Positions 10,036 to 19,479 are shown, counted from the stretch's first letter. The stretch is DNA of 64,000 nt from Actinomycetes bacterium (GCA_021820665.1 JAKADK010000002.1:44277-108276); one strand, 5' to 3'. The notes: generated from the letters alone by a model not told the origin. Made by a program: numbers and translations.

Positions 10036-11448
10036 TCAGCCGGCGGCCGGCCCGCCCCGCACGGGGCTCGACACCGGTCCGGCGCTCCGATCAGCGGGCG
10101 TCCGACCGGGCGCCTGACACTCGGCGGCGGTGTCCCCGGTGACGCCCGCGGCCCCGGCGGCTTCCGGGGCACCTGAGTCGCCGGCAACGGCGGGGTGGCC
10201 GTCCCGGCCGCTGTCACCGGCGTGTGACGACACTCCGTCGAGCTCGGCACCCGGCCCGGTCCGAACCCGGGGAAGAGCACCGGGGTGGTGGTCACGCAGG
10301 TAGGCGACAAGCTTCTCGCGCACCATGCACTGGAGGATCCAACCCGAGGAGCTGTCGCGGGCGCTCATGACTGCCCGGAGCTGGATGCACGACGGCCCGG
10401 TCCCTGTGACCTGCAGGCTCCAGACCGCTCCGTCCCAGTCCGGTGAGGCCCGGAGGATCTCGAACAGGTACGCACGCAGCTCCTCGACCGGGGCCGTGTG
10501 GTCCACGTCGACGTGGATGAACTCCAACAGGTTGGCGCTCGTGCGCGTCCAGTTCTCGAACGGGTTCTCGATGAGGTAGGAGATCGGGAGGATGAGGCAC
10601 CGGCGGTCCCAGATGCGTACCACCACGTGGGTCAGGTTGATCTCCTCGACCCGACCCCAGTGCCCCTGGACCACCACGACGTCGTCGACCCGGATGGGCT
10701 GGGAGATGGCGATCTGGATCCCGGCGAGGAAGTTCGTGGTCACCGGCTTGGCCGCCAGCCCGAGCACGACGCCGGCGATGCCGGCCGACGCCAGCAGGCT
10801 GGCACCGGCGACACGGACCTCACCGAAGCTGAGCAGGATGCCCCCCACCGCCAGGACGACCACCACCGCGCCGACCAGGCGGCGGAACACCTGGAGCTGG
10901 GTCTTGACCCGCCGGGCCCGGAGGTTGTCGGCGACGTCCACCCGGAGCCTTGCCAGGACGACGTCCTCGAAGACGTAGGTGCAGCGGTAGAGCAGCCACG
11001 CCGTGGCGCTGACCAGCACGATCAGCAGGACGTGGTTGACGGCGGCGCCGGGCCGGGACGTGACCGGGACGGCCGCGTCGCCGAGCGCCACGCCCGAGAA
11101 CGTCATGATGACCCGGAACGGGCCGCGGAGACGGGTGAGCAACGAGCGCTCCGCCGCCGCCCCTGTCCCCGGCAGGGTGCGGCGGACGAGCGCCGTCACG
11201 GCCAGGGCGAGCCCGAGCCCGATCGCGCCTCCGCCCCCGAGTGCGACGAGCTGTCTCCAGACTTCCACTACGTCGAGCTCCTCGACATCACGTGCCTCGA
11301 ACTGCCGGCGCGGTCGCGCGGCACCACCGGGCGCCACGGGGCTTCGTCCGGCGCCGGATGGTGCAGTCGGATCGGCTCCACGGGCTGGCTCCTTGCGCCG
11401 GACCCACGACGTCTCACCGTCCGGTCCCCGCATCGTACAAGGCTCCAT
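10036..11448 (-). CDS. MscS-type mechanosensitive ion channel
   Basis: Protein of 470 residues. A charged N-terminal stretch (1-55) is followed by several membrane segments and the pore-lining TM3 plus beta domain of MscS: GASLLASAGIAGVVLGLAAK, NFLAGIQIAISQPIRVDDVV, then GRVEEINLTHVVVRIWDRR and ENWTRTSANLLEFIHVDVDH. It opens under membrane tension to release solutes in hypo-osmotic shock. A roughly 80-residue Gly/Ala/Pro-rich acidic tail after residue 390 is outside the conserved fold. Longer than E. coli MscS (286 residues) because of the additional N-terminal helices and this tail. Confidence 0.88.
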   Translation of the reverse strand: MEPCTMRGPDGETSWVRRKEPARGADPTAPSGAGRSPVAPGGAARPRRQFEARDVEELDVVEVWRQLVALGGGGAIGLGLALAVTALVRRTLPGTGAAAERSLLTRLRGPFRVIMTFSGVALGDAAVPVTSRPGAAVNHVLLIVLVSATAWLLYRCTYVFEDVVLARLRVDVADNLRARRVKTQLQVFRRLVGAVVVVLAVGGILLSFGEVRVAGASLLASAGIAGVVLGLAAKPVTTNFLAGIQIAISQPIRVDDVVVVQGHWGRVEEINLTHVVVRIWDRRCLILPISYLIENPFENWTRTSANLLEFIHVDVDHTAPVEELRAYLFEILRASPDWDGAVWSLQVTGTGPSCIQLRAVMSARDSSSGWILQCMVREKLVAYLRDHHPGALPRVRTGPGAELDGVSSHAGDSGRDGHPAVAGDSGAPEAAGAAGVTGDTAAECQAPGRTPADRSAGPVSSPVRGGPAAG

Positions 11449-11505
11449 AGCCGTTGCGGGGCGCGTGCGTCCGCCGGGAGGCTGGTCCCAGGTGGCTCAC
11501 CTCGG

Positions 11506-12276
11506 TCATCCGTGCTCGCCGAACCACCGGCCGAGGACCGACCGGTAGGCGTCGTCGTACCGGTCGTACCCGTCTCTGAGCGCGCCACCCGGCCAGTCGG
11601 GGGGGAGGAGGACACGGGGAAGCAGCGGGTCCGACTGGAGGTGGCGGAGGACGTCGGCACTCACCACGAATCCCTCGGCCAGAACCTGGCGGTCCCCGGC
11701 GACCAGAGGATCGAGCAGCGCCGCCATCGACGACTGCAACCCGCGGGCCCGATGAGCCCACCCGTCGAGGTCCCACAGCCGACGGGCCAGCTCCTTCGGG
11801 TCCCCCACCGGAGCGGACCGGAACCACCGGACCTCCTCGGCCTCGATCGACCGAGCCTCTTCCAGGTTGTCCGGGCGCAGCCACACGCCTTCGCGCAGCT
11901 CGGACAGGCGGGCGGCCGCCAGCGTCGCTCGCAGCGTCGCCCTGTCTGCGGCGCTGCGACGCCGGCCGGCCACGACCACCGCCTCCAGCCACGTGCGGCC
12001 GTCCCATGCATCCGTCCGGGCACGGCGGCTGGCGGTCTGTCGCGCCTGGCGGGCCAGGAGATGGTCAGCGGTGATGCCGTACCAGCCGTCGCCGTCCCCC
12101 GCCACCTCGCCGGCGACAGCCATCCGCGACAACGCGGTACGCGCCGTACCTTCGGGAATCCCGAAGAGCGCAGCCGTCCGGACCAGCAACTGCACCGGCA
12201 GCCGAGGCGGGTCGGTGCCCAAGAGCACGGAGAGCAACACCGACCTCGCCGTCAACGCCTTCCGTGCTGCCATCAT
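11506..12276 (-). CDS. PaaX-family transcriptional regulator
   Basis: Protein of 256 residues. The N-terminal winged helix-turn-helix (ARSVLLSVLLGTDPPRLPVQ, LFGIPEGTARTALSRMAVAG) and the downstream region (WDGRTWLEAVVVAG) match the PaaX family, repressors best known for phenylacetyl-CoA-responsive control. ATG at 12276 is chosen; a second ATG follows immediately. No phenylacetate genes are nearby, so the ligand is unknown and only the family assignment is safe. Confidence 0.75.
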   Translation of the reverse strand: MMAARKALTARSVLLSVLLGTDPPRLPVQLLVRTAALFGIPEGTARTALSRMAVAGEVAGDGDGWYGITADHLLARQARQTASRRARTDAWDGRTWLEAVVVAGRRRSAADRATLRATLAAARLSELREGVWLRPDNLEEARSIEAEEVRWFRSAPVGDPKELARRLWDLDGWAHRARGLQSSMAALLDPLVAGDRQVLAEGFVVSADVLRHLQSDPLLPRVLLPPDWPGGALRDGYDRYDDAYRSVLGRWFGEHG

Positions 12277-12413
12277 CCGCTTGGCCTCATGGTACCCGAA
12301 CGGGGCGCCGCGACCTCGGTTCGGCACTCCGGCACCAATGCGCCGGCACTCCCAGCTCGGCAGCAGGTCACCGGCGGACTCACCGCCCCACGTCGGGGGC
12401 TCCGAACCCGGGC

Positions 12414-13214
12414 TCAAGGCCGTAGGCCGCTCACCCGTAGCGTGACGTTGTAGCGCCCTCTCGTCGTGCTCGAGGGCAGCGCCGGCATGCCCGCCGCGCC
12501 ACCGTCGGGAACCGCTCCCGGCTCGGGCGCAGCCCCGGCCCCGGCGCTGGGATCGGATCCGAACAGCTCCTGGGCCCTCGGCAGGATGCGGCACACTCCG
12601 TGGTAGGCGAACCGTGACGGCCCCCCGAACACGAAGAGATCACCGGAGGCGAGAACGAGGTCCTGCCACGGTCGGCCGCGGCGCTCCGGGTTCCCGAACC
12701 GGAACACGCACGGATCCCCGAGGCTCACCGACACCACCGGCTCGGCCGAACGCTCGTCTCGATCGCGATGCATCCCCATCCGGGCACCAGGGTCGTAGAA
12801 GTTGACGAGCGCGACGTCGGGCCGGTAGCGGGCGGCTGCCTCCTCGTCGCCGTAGGCCTCCGCCACCGCTCGCCGGCCGAGGTCTCCGAGCCACTCCGGG
12901 AACGGCAGCACTGGCCGGCCACCGCCACCGCCACCGCCACCGCCACCGCCACGGCCACGGCCACCGCCACCGCCACCGGGGAGACCCCCGACGGTCCGCG
13001 AGTAGCCGTAGGGATACCAATGCCAGCCGAGACAGACGGTCCGCACCGACATGACGCCGCCCCGGGGTAGCCGGGTGGGCGGGATCTGCTCCGGTGGTCC
13101 CGACCAGCCCCGGCAGGACCGGAGCAGGCGGGCTTGGCCGGCGAGGTCGAGCCATCCCGGAACGTGGACGGCTCCGGGGGCCACCTCGACAGGGGTGCCG
13201 ACGTGCAGGCTCAT
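12414..13214 (-). CDS. alkB: AlkB-like 2-oxoglutarate/Fe(II) dioxygenase
   Basis: Protein of 266 residues from the ATG at 13214. The iron ligands are visible as HRD in GARMGMHRDRDE and the His of FAYHGVCRILP, and the 2-oxoglutarate arginines are in RGRYNVTLRVSG at the C-terminus. These match AlkB, which oxidatively removes methyl groups from 1-methyladenine and 3-methylcytosine in DNA. Two unusual inserts occur: a Gly-rich loop of about 20 residues before PVLPFPEWL, encoded by the hexanucleotide tract at 12918-12977, and a Gly/Ala/Pro-rich segment of about 35 residues before the final Arg motif. Both lie in loops, so the catalytic core can be intact. Confidence 0.85.
   Translation of the reverse strand: MSLHVGTPVEVAPGAVHVPGWLDLAGQARLLRSCRGWSGPPEQIPPTRLPRGGVMSVRTVCLGWHWYPYGYSRTVGGLPGGGGGGRGRGGGGGGGGGGGRPVLPFPEWLGDLGRRAVAEAYGDEEAAARYRPDVALVNFYDPGARMGMHRDRDERSAEPVVSVSLGDPCVFRFGNPERRGRPWQDLVLASGDLFVFGGPSRFAYHGVCRILPRAQELFGSDPSAGAGAAPEPGAVPDGGAAGMPALPSSTTRGRYNVTLRVSGLRP
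12918..12977. repeat. hexanucleotide microsatellite inside the alkB-like gene
   Basis: Ten uninterrupted 6-bp units: GCCACC x5, GCCACG x2, GCCACC x3. On the minus strand they encode a poly-Gly tract with two Arg residues. Unit gain or loss preserves the reading frame, so it would vary loop length without breaking the protein. Confidence 0.9.
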
Positions 13215-13346
13215 CGAACATGCATCGTGCCACGCCGGCGACGGCTCGGGCGCGGCCAGTTCGCACCGCCCGGCGGTACCTTCATCGGCCAGGCCGGGCG
13301 GGACCACCCGCCGCGACGCAGGGGCACCCGGCGCTCGGAGCACTCG

Positions 13347-13808
13347 TCAGCGGGCGCGCAACTTCGCCACGGCATCGAGTGCCCGATCGGCGTGGACGTG
13401 CATGCGTACCTCGCTCTGGATCACCGACGCGATGCGGCCGTCGGGAGCGATCACGAAGGTGGCCCGCTTCGTCGGGGAGAGTGCCGTGAACCGCCGGCGG
13501 ACCCCGTAGCGGGTGGCGACGGCGCCGTCGGGATCAGACAGCAGCGGGAAGTCGAAGGTGTGCTTCTCGGAGAACCGCTTCTGCTTCTCCACCGGATCGG
13601 CACTGATCCCGACACGCTGGGCGCCGGCGGCCTCGAACTCGGCGCTCAGGTCCCGGAAGTGGCAGCTCTCGGCCGTGCATCCCGGTGTCATGGCCGCCGG
13701 GTAGAAGAAGAGGACGACCGGGCCGTTGGCGAGGAAGTCGCCGAGCCGCCGCGGCGTGCCGTTCTCGTCCGGGAGCTCGAAGTCGGGAGCCGGGTCGCCT
13801 GGTTGCAC
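13347..13808 (-). CDS. peroxiredoxin, Bcp/AhpE type
   Basis: Thiol peroxidase of 153 residues. The peroxidatic cysteine is in FFYPAAMTPGCTAESCHFRD (PxxxTxxC motif) with a second Cys five residues later, the atypical 2-Cys arrangement of bacterioferritin-comigratory protein (Bcp/PrxQ). The N-terminal GDPAPDFELPDENG and the catalytic Arg in the C-terminal half are usual. It reduces hydrogen peroxide and organic peroxides in the cytoplasm. Stands alone between the dioxygenase and the signalling block. Confidence 0.9.
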   Translation of the reverse strand: MQPGDPAPDFELPDENGTPRRLGDFLANGPVVLFFYPAAMTPGCTAESCHFRDLSAEFEAAGAQRVGISADPVEKQKRFSEKHTFDFPLLSDPDGAVATRYGVRRRFTALSPTKRATFVIAPDGRIASVIQSEVRMHVHADRALDAVAKLRAR

Positions 13809-13919
13809 GGGCCGAGGCTAGCGAACAGGGGCCGGCGTGGGGCGGACCGGCGTGGCAGGGGCCGGGCGACCCGGACCCGGACCCGGAGAGGAGCTCCGGA
13901 TGCGGGCCCCGCAGGTGCG

Positions 13920-16900
13920 TCAGGTCTCGAACCGGTCTTCGGGCAGGGGCAGGGTGAGGACGAAGTCGGATCCTCCGGTGTCGGCCCGCCGGTAGCGGAG
14001 GTCGCCGCCGTGACACCGGGCGAGCCCGCGGGCGAGGTAGAGCCCGATCCCGATGCCGCGGGAGGTGTGGTCGGCCCGGGCGAACTTCCGGAACAGACGC
14101 CCGACCTGGTCGGGCGGGATACCGGGGCCCTGGTCGACCACATGGACGGCCACCCATCCCTCCAACAGCTCACCCCAGACGAGGACAGGGGCGCCGCGGG
14201 GGCTGAACCGGAAGGCATTCCCGATCACGTTCCCCAGGATCTGCCCGATCCGGACCGGATCGGCGAGGATCCGCACGGAGGGGAGGTCGCCGAGGACGAT
14301 CGGTGGCACGTCCTGGCGTACCATGTCCCGGACGACCCGACCGACGAGGTCGTCGAGTGGCCACACGGCGGTCTGCAGCGGGAGGTTGCCGGCCCCGATG
14401 GCTTGGAGGTCCGCCATCGACGACACGATGGCCTCCATGCCTCCGGTCTGGCGCACGATGGTCTCCAGCTCGGCGCCGGCCTGGTGCCAGAGGGCCTCGG
14501 ATGCCTCGCCACCCGCCTCCCGGAGCTCGTCGAGCTCCATCTGGAGCAGCGTGACGGCGCTCCGTACGGCGTGAATGGGGTTCCGGAGCTCGTGGGCAAG
14601 GGTGGCCACGGTGTCGGTGAAGCGAGCCTCGTCGACCGTGGCGGAGGGCATCCCGTCGACGCCACCCGAACCGGTCGCTCCCCCCGGCGCGCCCGCTCCC
14701 CCCGGCGCGCCCCCGACCTCGGCCGGCAGGCCCCACGCCCCGTCCACCATCGCTCCCAACTGGCCGGGAGGCACGGGGCGGCTCCAGAGATAGCCCTGCC
14801 CGAACCGGCAGCCCATGCGGACGAGCTCCTGGCGGTGGGCCTCGGTCTCGACCCCTTCGGCGATAACATCCAGGCCCATCCGCTCGGCCAGGTGGACCAC
14901 GAGGTCGACGATGACCGTGTCCTCGGGATCCGTGACCAGGCCGGCGACGAAGGTACGGTCCACCTTCAGGACCTCGATGGGGAAGCGCTTCAGGTAGGCG
15001 AGCGACGAGTAGCCCGTTCCGAAGTCGTCGATGGCGATCCGGACGCCCCTCCCGTGCAGGGCGCCGAGCGTGTGCTGGGCGGCGAGGACGTCCTCCATCA
15101 CCGTGCTCTCGGTGACCTCGAGGCACAGGTTTGCCGGCGGGACGCCGGACTCGGCCAGGGCACGGTCGAGGGCATCGAACAGGTCGGGGTCGTTGAGCTG
15201 GCGCATCGAGAGGTTGACCGCCATGGTGAGGCCCATCTCCGGATGCTCGGCGTGCAGCGCCGCCAGCTCGAGGCAGGCGGTGCGGAGCACCCAGATGCCG
15301 ATGGGAAGGATGAGGTTCGTCCGTTCAGCCGTCTCCATGAAGGCATCCGGGGCCAGGAGGCCCTCCACCGGGTGGTTCCAGCGCAACAGGGCCTCGAAGC
15401 CGACCAGCCGGCCCGTGGCGATCTCCACGACCGGCTGGTAGTAGAGGACCAGCTGGTCGTTCTCGATCGCCAGCTCCAGATCCTCTTCGATACGCAGCCG
15501 TTGGAGGGTGATCCGACGGAGCTCGTCGTCGAAGAGCTCGATCCTGTCGCCGCCACCCGCCTTCGCCTTCCAGAGCGCTGTCTCGGCCCGGGCGAGGAGC
15601 TCTTCGGCACCCGAGGCGGTCGACCGGGTCGTGACCGGCAGATCAGCGGCGGTGACATGGGCCACCCCCATCGAGCACCGGACGCGTCGGGCATGCGCCT
15701 GGACGGTGAAGGGCTCGTCGAAGCAGCCGGCGACCTCCCTTGCCCGGGCCACGGCGTGGCGAGGCTCGGGCACCTGGTCGTAGATGATGGCGAACTCGTC
15801 CCCGCCCAGGTGGAACACGGCCGCGTCGCCGTCCTGGGACAGCTTCAGGCGCTCGGCCACCGCCACGATGAGCTCGTCCCCGGCGCGGTGCCCATGGTTC
15901 GAGTTGATGAGCTTCAGGTGGTCGATGTTCATGAGGGCGAGGGCGACGGGCCGGTCAGCGTCGTCCGGGTCGTTCACGAGCCCCTGGAGCCGGTGCATGA
16001 GCAGCACCCGGTTGGGCAGACCGGTGAGCGGGTTGTGGGTCGCCTGGTACACCAGCCGGTCCTCCCCCTGACGTCGTTCGGTGACGTCCCGGGTGGTGAC
16101 CACCATGCCGGCCACCGCCGGGTCTGCCAGAAGGTTGACGCCGACCGACTCGCAGTGCACATAGTGGCCCCCGGTGGTACGGAGCCGGTACTGGACCGTC
16201 TCACGTGAGCCGAGCTTCCATTTCATGAAGGCGGCGCGGAGCCGGGCGCGATCTTCGGGATGGACGTGGTCGAGGAACCCGCCCCCGAGGAGCGGGGTGA
16301 CCCGGGTGTGGCCCAGCCCCTGCGCCGCGGAGGGGGCGATGTAGGTGACGCCGCCCTCGGCGTCGTGGATCGACACGACGTCGGAGATGCCCTGGACCAC
16401 CGACCGGAACCGCTCCTCGACCGATGTGGTGACGGCGGCGGCCGACGCCCGCATCATGGCGTACCCGACGGACCGCCGGAGCTGCTCGGCCGTGAAGCCG
16501 GTCCCGACGAGGAAGTCCTGGGCGCCGTGCTCGAGCGCCTCCCGGCCGAGTGCCGTGTCCTCCTGGTCGACGAGCAGGATCACCGCCAGTGAGCGGTCCT
16601 CGTCGAGGAGCTTGCGCAGGCCGTTGAGACCGACGGTGTCCGGCAGGCCCGCCGCCAGGAGCACGACGTCGGGCCGGCGAGCGCGGAGGAGGCCGAGCCC
16701 GTCGGCCAGGGTCACGGCGCAGTCGAGCCGGTGGGTACCCAGCCCGCCGGGAGCCGGACCGGTCAGTGCGTCCTCGATTGCACGGCGATGACGGGGGTCC
16801 CCGCTGACCAGGTACACCACCGCGTCGGGCGCGGGCTGGCCCTCGGCCTGGGCATCCACCTCAGCCGGCGCCCACGGCTCTCCGGCGGTCGGCGCCCACG

Positions 16901-16946
16901 CCTCTCCCGGCGCATCCGGCCACTGGCGGAGCCCGTCCAGGCTCAT
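13920..16946 (-). CDS. pseudo-receiver/PAS/GGDEF/EAL/histidine-kinase fusion protein
   Basis: Protein of 1008 residues with, in order: a receiver-like domain (about 42-160), PAS (175-290), GGDEF (300-470, with LGGDEFAIIYD intact), EAL (480-725, with GFEALLRWNHP and DDFGTGYSSLAYLKR intact), a Gly/Ala linker, and a HisKA-HATPase histidine kinase (H785 in LAHELRNPIHAVR; G boxes VDQGPGIP and GIGIGLYLARGLA). The receiver lacks the phospho-acceptor Asp (VVLLAAGLPD) and the conserved Lys (DFLVGTGF), so it is a pseudo-receiver. It therefore combines both cyclic-di-GMP synthase and phosphodiesterase motifs with a complete kinase core, an unusual order. No partner response regulator is adjacent on this strand. 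The whole is predicted soluble. Confidence 0.85.
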   Translation of the reverse strand: MSLDGLRQWPDAPGEAWAPTAGEPWAPAEVDAQAEGQPAPDAVVYLVSGDPRHRRAIEDALTGPAPGGLGTHRLDCAVTLADGLGLLRARRPDVVLLAAGLPDTVGLNGLRKLLDEDRSLAVILLVDQEDTALGREALEHGAQDFLVGTGFTAEQLRRSVGYAMMRASAAAVTTSVEERFRSVVQGISDVVSIHDAEGGVTYIAPSAAQGLGHTRVTPLLGGGFLDHVHPEDRARLRAAFMKWKLGSRETVQYRLRTTGGHYVHCESVGVNLLADPAVAGMVVTTRDVTERRQGEDRLVYQATHNPLTGLPNRVLLMHRLQGLVNDPDDADRPVALALMNIDHLKLINSNHGHRAGDELIVAVAERLKLSQDGDAAVFHLGGDEFAIIYDQVPEPRHAVARAREVAGCFDEPFTVQAHARRVRCSMGVAHVTAADLPVTTRSTASGAEELLARAETALWKAKAGGGDRIELFDDELRRITLQRLRIEEDLELAIENDQLVLYYQPVVEIATGRLVGFEALLRWNHPVEGLLAPDAFMETAERTNLILPIGIWVLRTACLELAALHAEHPEMGLTMAVNLSMRQLNDPDLFDALDRALAESGVPPANLCLEVTESTVMEDVLAAQHTLGALHGRGVRIAIDDFGTGYSSLAYLKRFPIEVLKVDRTFVAGLVTDPEDTVIVDLVVHLAERMGLDVIAEGVETEAHRQELVRMGCRFGQGYLWSRPVPPGQLGAMVDGAWGLPAEVGGAPGGAGAPGGATGSGGVDGMPSATVDEARFTDTVATLAHELRNPIHAVRSAVTLLQMELDELREAGGEASEALWHQAGAELETIVRQTGGMEAIVSSMADLQAIGAGNLPLQTAVWPLDDLVGRVVRDMVRQDVPPIVLGDLPSVRILADPVRIGQILGNVIGNAFRFSPRGAPVLVWGELLEGWVAVHVVDQGPGIPPDQVGRLFRKFARADHTSRGIGIGLYLARGLARCHGGDLRYRRADTGGSDFVLTLPLPEDRFET

Positions 16947-16978
16947 CGTCGACCACCTGACGCAGGCGCGTATCCACC

Positions 16979-16990
16979 ACTACGCGTAGT
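16979..16990. promoter_or_regulatory. 12-bp perfect palindrome in divergent promoter
   Basis: ACTACGCGTAGT lies about 35 bp before the start of the 1008-residue fusion gene and about 215 bp before the divergent kinase gene, within the AT-richer part of the 256-bp gap 16947-17202. It has no spacer. A regulator site is likely; the binder is unknown. Confidence 0.45.
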
Positions 16991-17202
16991 ATCCATATCA
17001 CCTAGTGTGCCGTATTTGATGGCGGGGCGGTAGTCCGATCGACCGTTTTCCCTGACACAAACATGTCAAATTGCGCACTGCAGGAGGGACCACGGTCATT
17101 TTTCGCCAGCCAGTGACACGTTCGTGCCGTTGCGAGACGGGCCTCCGCAGCAGACAATTGTGGTGAGAGGACAGAGGACAACGGAGCAACAACAGAGGGC
17201 TG

Positions 17203-19431
17203 ATGACGACAGGGACGGACACGGGACGAGCTACCGCGCCGGGGTCGGCCCTGCCCGGGAGCAGGCCCGGAGGTGCCCCGGGGGCTCCTCATCCCGCCGT
17301 CCGGCCGCCGGACCCGGCCGCTCAGCTCGACGCCATCCTCGCCTCGTCGATCGTGGCCCTCTTCTCGATCGACCTCGACGGGACCATCACCAACTGGAAC
17401 CCGGGGGCGGAGCGCATCTACGGGTGGACCACCGACGAGGCGATCGGGCAGTCCGTCACCACGCTCGTACCCCCCGAAGAGCTCTCCCGTCACGAGCAGA
17501 TGACGGCGGCGGCGGCGGGTGGGCAGACCGTCACCATGGACCTGGTCAGGAGGTGGCGGAGCGACGGGACGACAGGGATCCTGTCGGTCACGCTCGCGCC
17601 GATCCGCGACGCACGCGGACGCGTCGTGGGCATCTCGGCGATCGCCCGGGACCAGGAGATCGTCCAGCAGGCGTCGGCGGCGCTGGTGTCCAGCGAGGCT
17701 CGATTCCACCAGGTGATGGAGACCTCGCTGGTGGGTGCGTGCATGCTCGACCCGGTCGGTCGGATGACGTACGCCAACCGGTCGCTGGCGGACCTGCTCC
17801 GGGTAAGCAGGGACGACCTCGCCGGTCGCATGTTCACCGAGTTCATCGCCGCCGAGGACCTGCCTGCTGCCCGCCGCTGGATCGAGGGCAGGGGAGGTGC
17901 CGAGCCGGGATCGGCCGTCGGGCACCTCCGGCGCCCGGACGGCTCCGAAGCGTTGGTGCGGTACGCCGCCAACTCCATGTTCGGCACCGACGGCCGGGTC
18001 GAGGAGACCATCGTCCTCGTCAGCGACGTCAGCGATCTCCACCGAGCTGAGGCGGCCCTGCTCCTCCAGGCCCGTCGCCTGACGGCCCTCCACCGGCTGT
18101 CCCAACGAATGAACAGCCTGGTGTCCCGCCCGGACCAGATGCTCCAGCACGTCGCCGAGCGCTCCGCTGACCTCTTCGGGGCCACGGTCGTCGTCCGCCT
18201 CCACGACCAACCGGCTCGTCCGTGGGTCGCCGTCGACGCGGAGGTCGACACGACCCTTGCCACCCGGGTCATCGAGGACCTGTGGGACGGCTCCCCCGAA
18301 GAGCCGAGCGCGCCGCTGCGCCGGGTGACCCACGCCCAGCAGGTCGTGGTGTTCAACACCATCACACCGAAGATCCTCGCGTTCTCGCCCCGGATAGCCC
18401 GCGCCATCGCCCAGGGCATCCCGATCGCCGCGCTGGCCATCATCCCCTTCACCGAGGATGCCAGGACCGCCGGGAGCCTCATCGTCGTCCGCCATCAGAC
18501 CGGGATGCCGTTCACGACCGACGAGGTGACCGTGGCGGAGACCCTCGCCGGCCTGGTGTCGATCGCCATCAAGAACGCCCACCTGGTCGACGCATTGGGC
18601 ACGAGGACGCGGCAGGCCGAGGACGCAGCGGCACGGCTGCGCCGGAGCGTGCACGATCTCTCGTCGAGCGACGCCGAGCGCCAGGCGCTGCTCACCCGTT
18701 TGATCCGGACACGGGAGCAGGAGCGCAGCCGCATCGCCGCCGAGATCCACGACGACTCCCTCCAGGTGCTCGCCGCCGTCGGGCTCCGCCTCCAGCTCCT
18801 CCGGCGCCACCTCGAGGACCCCGACACCGTGGAGCTGCTCAACGGCGTGGAGACGACGCTGGGTGAGGCGACCGACCGGCTCCGCCGGCTGCTCTTCGAC
18901 CTGCGGCCGCCGGCCCTCGACGGTGCCGGACTGGCCGGCGCCCTGGAGGAACTGGCAGGGGTCCTCTTCGACCAGCACGGAACCGGCGTGCGCTGGCAGC
19001 TCGATGACCGGCTGACGCGCCGGCCGCCCCCGGCCGAAGAAGCGATCATCTACCGGATCGCTCGGGAGGCGATGACCAACGCGGCCAAGCACGCCGGCTG
19101 CTCCAGGATCGTCGTCGAGCTGTCCGATACCGCCGAGGGCGCCTTCGTCAGGGTGCAGGACGACGGCGTCGGGTTCCGGCTGGGGGCGACCGCCATCGGC
19201 CATTTCGGGCTCCTGCAGATGCGGGAGCACGCCGAGCTCGCCCGGGGCGTGCTGGAGATCCACTCGACACCGGGGGCCGGCACCACCGTGGAGCTCCAGA
19301 TCCCGTACGGAGACGAGCAGGCCGCGACCGAGAAGGAGCTGGACGTCGGGGCCGAAGGGGACAGCGGGGCCGGCGGCGGGTCGGAACGGGACGTCGGGGC
19401 CGGCAGCGGGGATGGGGCGACGCCCGCCTGA
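17203..19431 (+). CDS. PAS-PAS-GAF sensor histidine kinase, NarL/HisKA_3 type
   Basis: Soluble sensor kinase of 742 residues. Two PAS domains (about 40-170 and 175-290; DLDGTITNWNPGAERIYGW is a classic PAS core), a GAF domain (300-460), a coiled coil, the HisKA_3 dimerization box RSRIAAEIHDDSLQVLAAVG with H516, and a HATPase (REAMTNAAKHAGCSR; DDGVGF). A Gly/Asp/Ser-rich acidic tail follows. HisKA_3 kinases pair with NarL-type regulators; a convergent NarL-type regulator sits 48 bp downstream on the other strand, so that is the likely partner. The PAS signal (redox, oxygen, light or small molecule) cannot be read from the sequence. Confidence 0.87.
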   Translation: MTTGTDTGRATAPGSALPGSRPGGAPGAPHPAVRPPDPAAQLDAILASSIVALFSIDLDGTITNWNPGAERIYGWTTDEAIGQSVTTLVPPEELSRHEQMTAAAAGGQTVTMDLVRRWRSDGTTGILSVTLAPIRDARGRVVGISAIARDQEIVQQASAALVSSEARFHQVMETSLVGACMLDPVGRMTYANRSLADLLRVSRDDLAGRMFTEFIAAEDLPAARRWIEGRGGAEPGSAVGHLRRPDGSEALVRYAANSMFGTDGRVEETIVLVSDVSDLHRAEAALLLQARRLTALHRLSQRMNSLVSRPDQMLQHVAERSADLFGATVVVRLHDQPARPWVAVDAEVDTTLATRVIEDLWDGSPEEPSAPLRRVTHAQQVVVFNTITPKILAFSPRIARAIAQGIPIAALAIIPFTEDARTAGSLIVVRHQTGMPFTTDEVTVAETLAGLVSIAIKNAHLVDALGTRTRQAEDAAARLRRSVHDLSSSDAERQALLTRLIRTREQERSRIAAEIHDDSLQVLAAVGLRLQLLRRHLEDPDTVELLNGVETTLGEATDRLRRLLFDLRPPALDGAGLAGALEELAGVLFDQHGTGVRWQLDDRLTRRPPPAEEAIIYRIAREAMTNAAKHAGCSRIVVELSDTAEGAFVRVQDDGVGFRLGATAIGHFGLLQMREHAELARGVLEIHSTPGAGTTVELQIPYGDEQAATEKELDVGAEGDSGAGGGSERDVGAGSGDGATPA

Positions 19432-19433
19432 CG

Positions 19434-19461
19434 GCCGATCGCTCCCACCGGAGCGATCGGC
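19434..19461. terminator. bidirectional hairpin terminator
   Basis: Perfect 12-bp stem GCCGATCGCTCC / GGAGCGATCGGC with a 4-base CACC loop, directly after the kinase stop codon and before the stop of the convergent regulator. No T-tract is present, as is common in high-GC actinobacteria. Confidence 0.75.
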
Positions 19462-19479
19462 GACCAGCGAGCTACGCGC

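Noticed and set aside
12918..12977. Origin iterons or a CRISPR remnant
   Set aside because: It is a perfect 6-bp microsatellite in frame inside a dioxygenase gene.
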